A DNA stretch of 64,000 nucleotides from Paramecium octaurelia (lineage: Eukaryota > Ciliophora > Oligohymenophorea > Peniculida > Parameciidae), in NCBI GenBank assembly GCA_905182995.1, contig CAJJDP010000028.1, positions 310,001-374,000 on the forward strand, in the 5' to 3' direction. Position 1 is the stretch's first letter. Every line of letters begins with the position of its first letter. Both the position numbers and the translations under genes were made by a program. The notes under the pieces were generated by a model, which was given only the letters and a program-made list of their open reading frames with translations, had not been told where the DNA came from and did no database searches. Shown in pieces: positions 62,544 through 64,000 of this stretch.

Positions 62544-62768
62544 TTTTTTTTTGCGATTGCTTTGATAGTCCTCCTCTGATTCAGATGCTTTGCTTTAATT
62601 TTAAAATTGCTGTTTTATCCAAGACTTTATTGTTCGTGTTTTGAGATCGTATTCCTATGCCATGTATTCAATATGTTTATCAGAAGGATTACTTCCCAAA
62701 GCCTTAAGGATTTGTTATCTCTCCATGCTGGAAACAGATCTCTTAGGATAATTGTATCTAGGATTCAT
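62544..62768 (-). pseudogene. Second 5' copy of the homeodomain-like gene, cut by the gap
   Basis: The first ~75 codons identical to the gene at 61469 (start codon at 62766-62768), truncated at the gap. Either an assembly duplicate or a second allele/rearrangement form with a different upstream region. Confidence 0.7.
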
Positions 62769-62818
62769 ACTAGTTAATAAAAATTCAACAATCCCTAATG
62801 CACATTAAAATCATTTAT
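62544..62818. repeat. Direct repeat copy (275 bp) right of the gap
   Basis: Second copy of 61245-61519. It begins directly after the Ns in a T-run, and after 62818 runs into sequence different from that following the first copy. Confidence 0.9.
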
Positions 62819-63295
62819 CATATTTTAGGAAGGAGGATAAAATTAATTCACAAATAGACTATTGATAGAAGAAATAATTATATGTAAATATTCTATTATA
62901 AATTAAGATCAATTATTTTTGTTTTTATCAAATTAATCCAATTTATAATACTTTTTCTAATTTCGATTCAATTGTCAAAAGCATAATGAAAAATCACTTT
63001 GATTAGGTCATATTTATTTAAATTATGATAATTATTGTATTCGTATAAGACTTCTTTAATTAAGCCTATCTAATTTCAGGTTTATTCTCATCCATTTATT
63101 TGAGTTGTTGGTAATTGTATTATCAGAGCCTATTGATAAAAATAACTATGATATTAATTCAAAGCCAATAAGTAAGTGTCTTTTATGAAATTTTGATGTA
63201 TTTTGCAAATAAAAGGATTCAACCCCTGATTTGAAATTTTAATTTAACTTGAAATTCTTATATTTTTATTACTTAATTATTTTAAATTTCTCATA
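62819..63295. other. Intergenic stretch, nothing recognised
   Basis: About 480 bp of AT-rich sequence between divergent genes. No frame of note, no RNA gene and no repeat that I can see. Confidence 0.45.
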
Positions 63296-64000
63296 ATGTA
63301 ATTAAGAGATGAAGATCATGAATTGTGTAAATTAACACATCTGAATAGAAGTTTTATTTGCACAAATATGGAATGTATTTAAGCGAAAAAATTTTAATTG
63401 GTATGCCATAAATGTTTAACATTGTAACACACTAATTAAAAGGGAATTCAGAAATTTAAAAATACTAAAACTGTTCGTCACTTAGATGATTTTATAGAAT
63501 TAAAAGATCTGTTAAATCAATTAGAATCGAAATATCAAGCAAGGTTTAATTTCTTACAAATATTGCAATAAAAATGCTTCGATTTTCAGAAGGAATAAAT
63601 ATAAAAAATAGAAAAATTTCCATTTCATGACTAAAACTTCTTATTATAAGCAAAGGCTGAAGTTGATACTCAACTCTAGATGCTTATCAATGAATTAGGC
63701 TATCATCAAAGAATATTGAATGAAGCAAAGTTATACAATAATTCAACCCAAAAATCTATCTTGGATTTGTATAAAAGAAATGATGATAAATTTCACAATG
63801 AACTTATAAACAAACAAACTTAGGTTTTTGATAGGATTAGAACAAATTTAGCTAAAAAAGGCATTGATTTATAGAAGATGTTTGCAAAGTATATTATTTG
63901 TTTTACTTTTAGCTAAGAAGAGAAACTAATTCAAACCGATGATAGATTAAAGAAACTAGAAAATCCATATGCAACAAATAAACTATTTAAATTTACTTTT
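63296..64000 (+). CDS. B-box-type zinc-finger coiled-coil protein, 5' part; truncated by window end
   Basis: ATG 63296 opens MQLRDEDHELCKLTHLNRS. Residues 10-45 carry spaced metal ligands (C, H, then FICTNMECIQ, LVCHKCLTLQHTN) like the B-box fingers common in Paramecium proteins. The rest is helical and coiled (RHLDDFIELKDLLNQLESKY, KAEVDTQLQMLINELGY, SILDLYKRNDDKFHNEL). A 24-nt intron near 63891-63914 (GTATATTATT...TTTTAG) is supported by a clean join from MFAK to QEEKL. The reading is open at the window edge. Function unknown; B-box plus coiled-coil proteins usually act as scaffolds. Confidence 0.75.

Noticed and set aside
61544..62644. Open frame of 366 codons across the N run
   Set aside because: It consists almost wholly of unknown bases; only the flanks are sequence, and they belong to other frames.

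Overview
The window reads as ciliate macronuclear DNA, most probably from Paramecium (aurelia group). Long coding frames are closed only by TGA, while TAA and TAG sit inside conserved domains at Gln positions. Nearly every intron inferred from frame is 18-35 nt, starts GT(A) and ends in AG. The DNA is very AT-rich, and many intergenic gaps are only tens of base pairs. A standard-code reading shatters every gene here, so all calls below use TGA as the only stop.

Layout: 1-5.4 kb carries the 5' part of an axonemal dynein heavy chain (minus), followed by a decayed gene (5.4-7.9 kb) and a small unknown gene. From 9.4 to 17.6 kb lie a MORN-SAM-kinase gene, the nexin-dynein regulatory complex subunit DRC1, a Rei1/ZNF622-type ribosome-assembly factor, a coiled-coil gene, dynein light chain LC8 and a MORN gene. 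From 17.7 to 23.6 kb lie a small secreted protein, a two-FHA-domain protein, an alveolin-like cortical protein, a tesmin/LIN54-type CXC protein and two unknowns. 23.9-26.6 kb is a cyclic-nucleotide-type K+ channel with a zinc knuckle. 27.5-32.7 kb holds an unknown 664-aa protein, a SAM-FHA protein and an alpha-solenoid-like protein. 33.4-41.6 kb holds three related genes with an uncommon Cys-rich, RING/IBR-like C-terminus, with a 5S rRNA gene among them. 42.3-46.2 kb is a PI 4-kinase next to a Sec14-type protein. 46.2-47.6 kb is an IQ-MORN protein. 47.7-49.1 kb is a broken tubulin tyrosine ligase-like gene. 51.2-58.5 kb is a giant P4-ATPase-like/guanylyl cyclase fusion. The end holds a coiled-coil gene, an uncertain gene, a homeodomain-like gene and the start of a B-box protein.

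Themes: many genes serve cilia or cortex (dynein heavy chain, LC8, DRC1, alveolin-like protein, MORN proteins, the TTLL relic). Others serve membrane signalling (CNG-type channel, guanylyl cyclase, PI4K with Sec14). Dynein heavy chain, LC8 and DRC1 would work in the same axoneme.

Assembly caution: there are two scaffold joins of a single N (38749, 50044) and one 951-N gap (61593-62543). Each is flanked by direct repeats of exactly equal length (1291, 1372 and 275 bp) that look like unmerged contig overlaps, so genes there appear partly twice.
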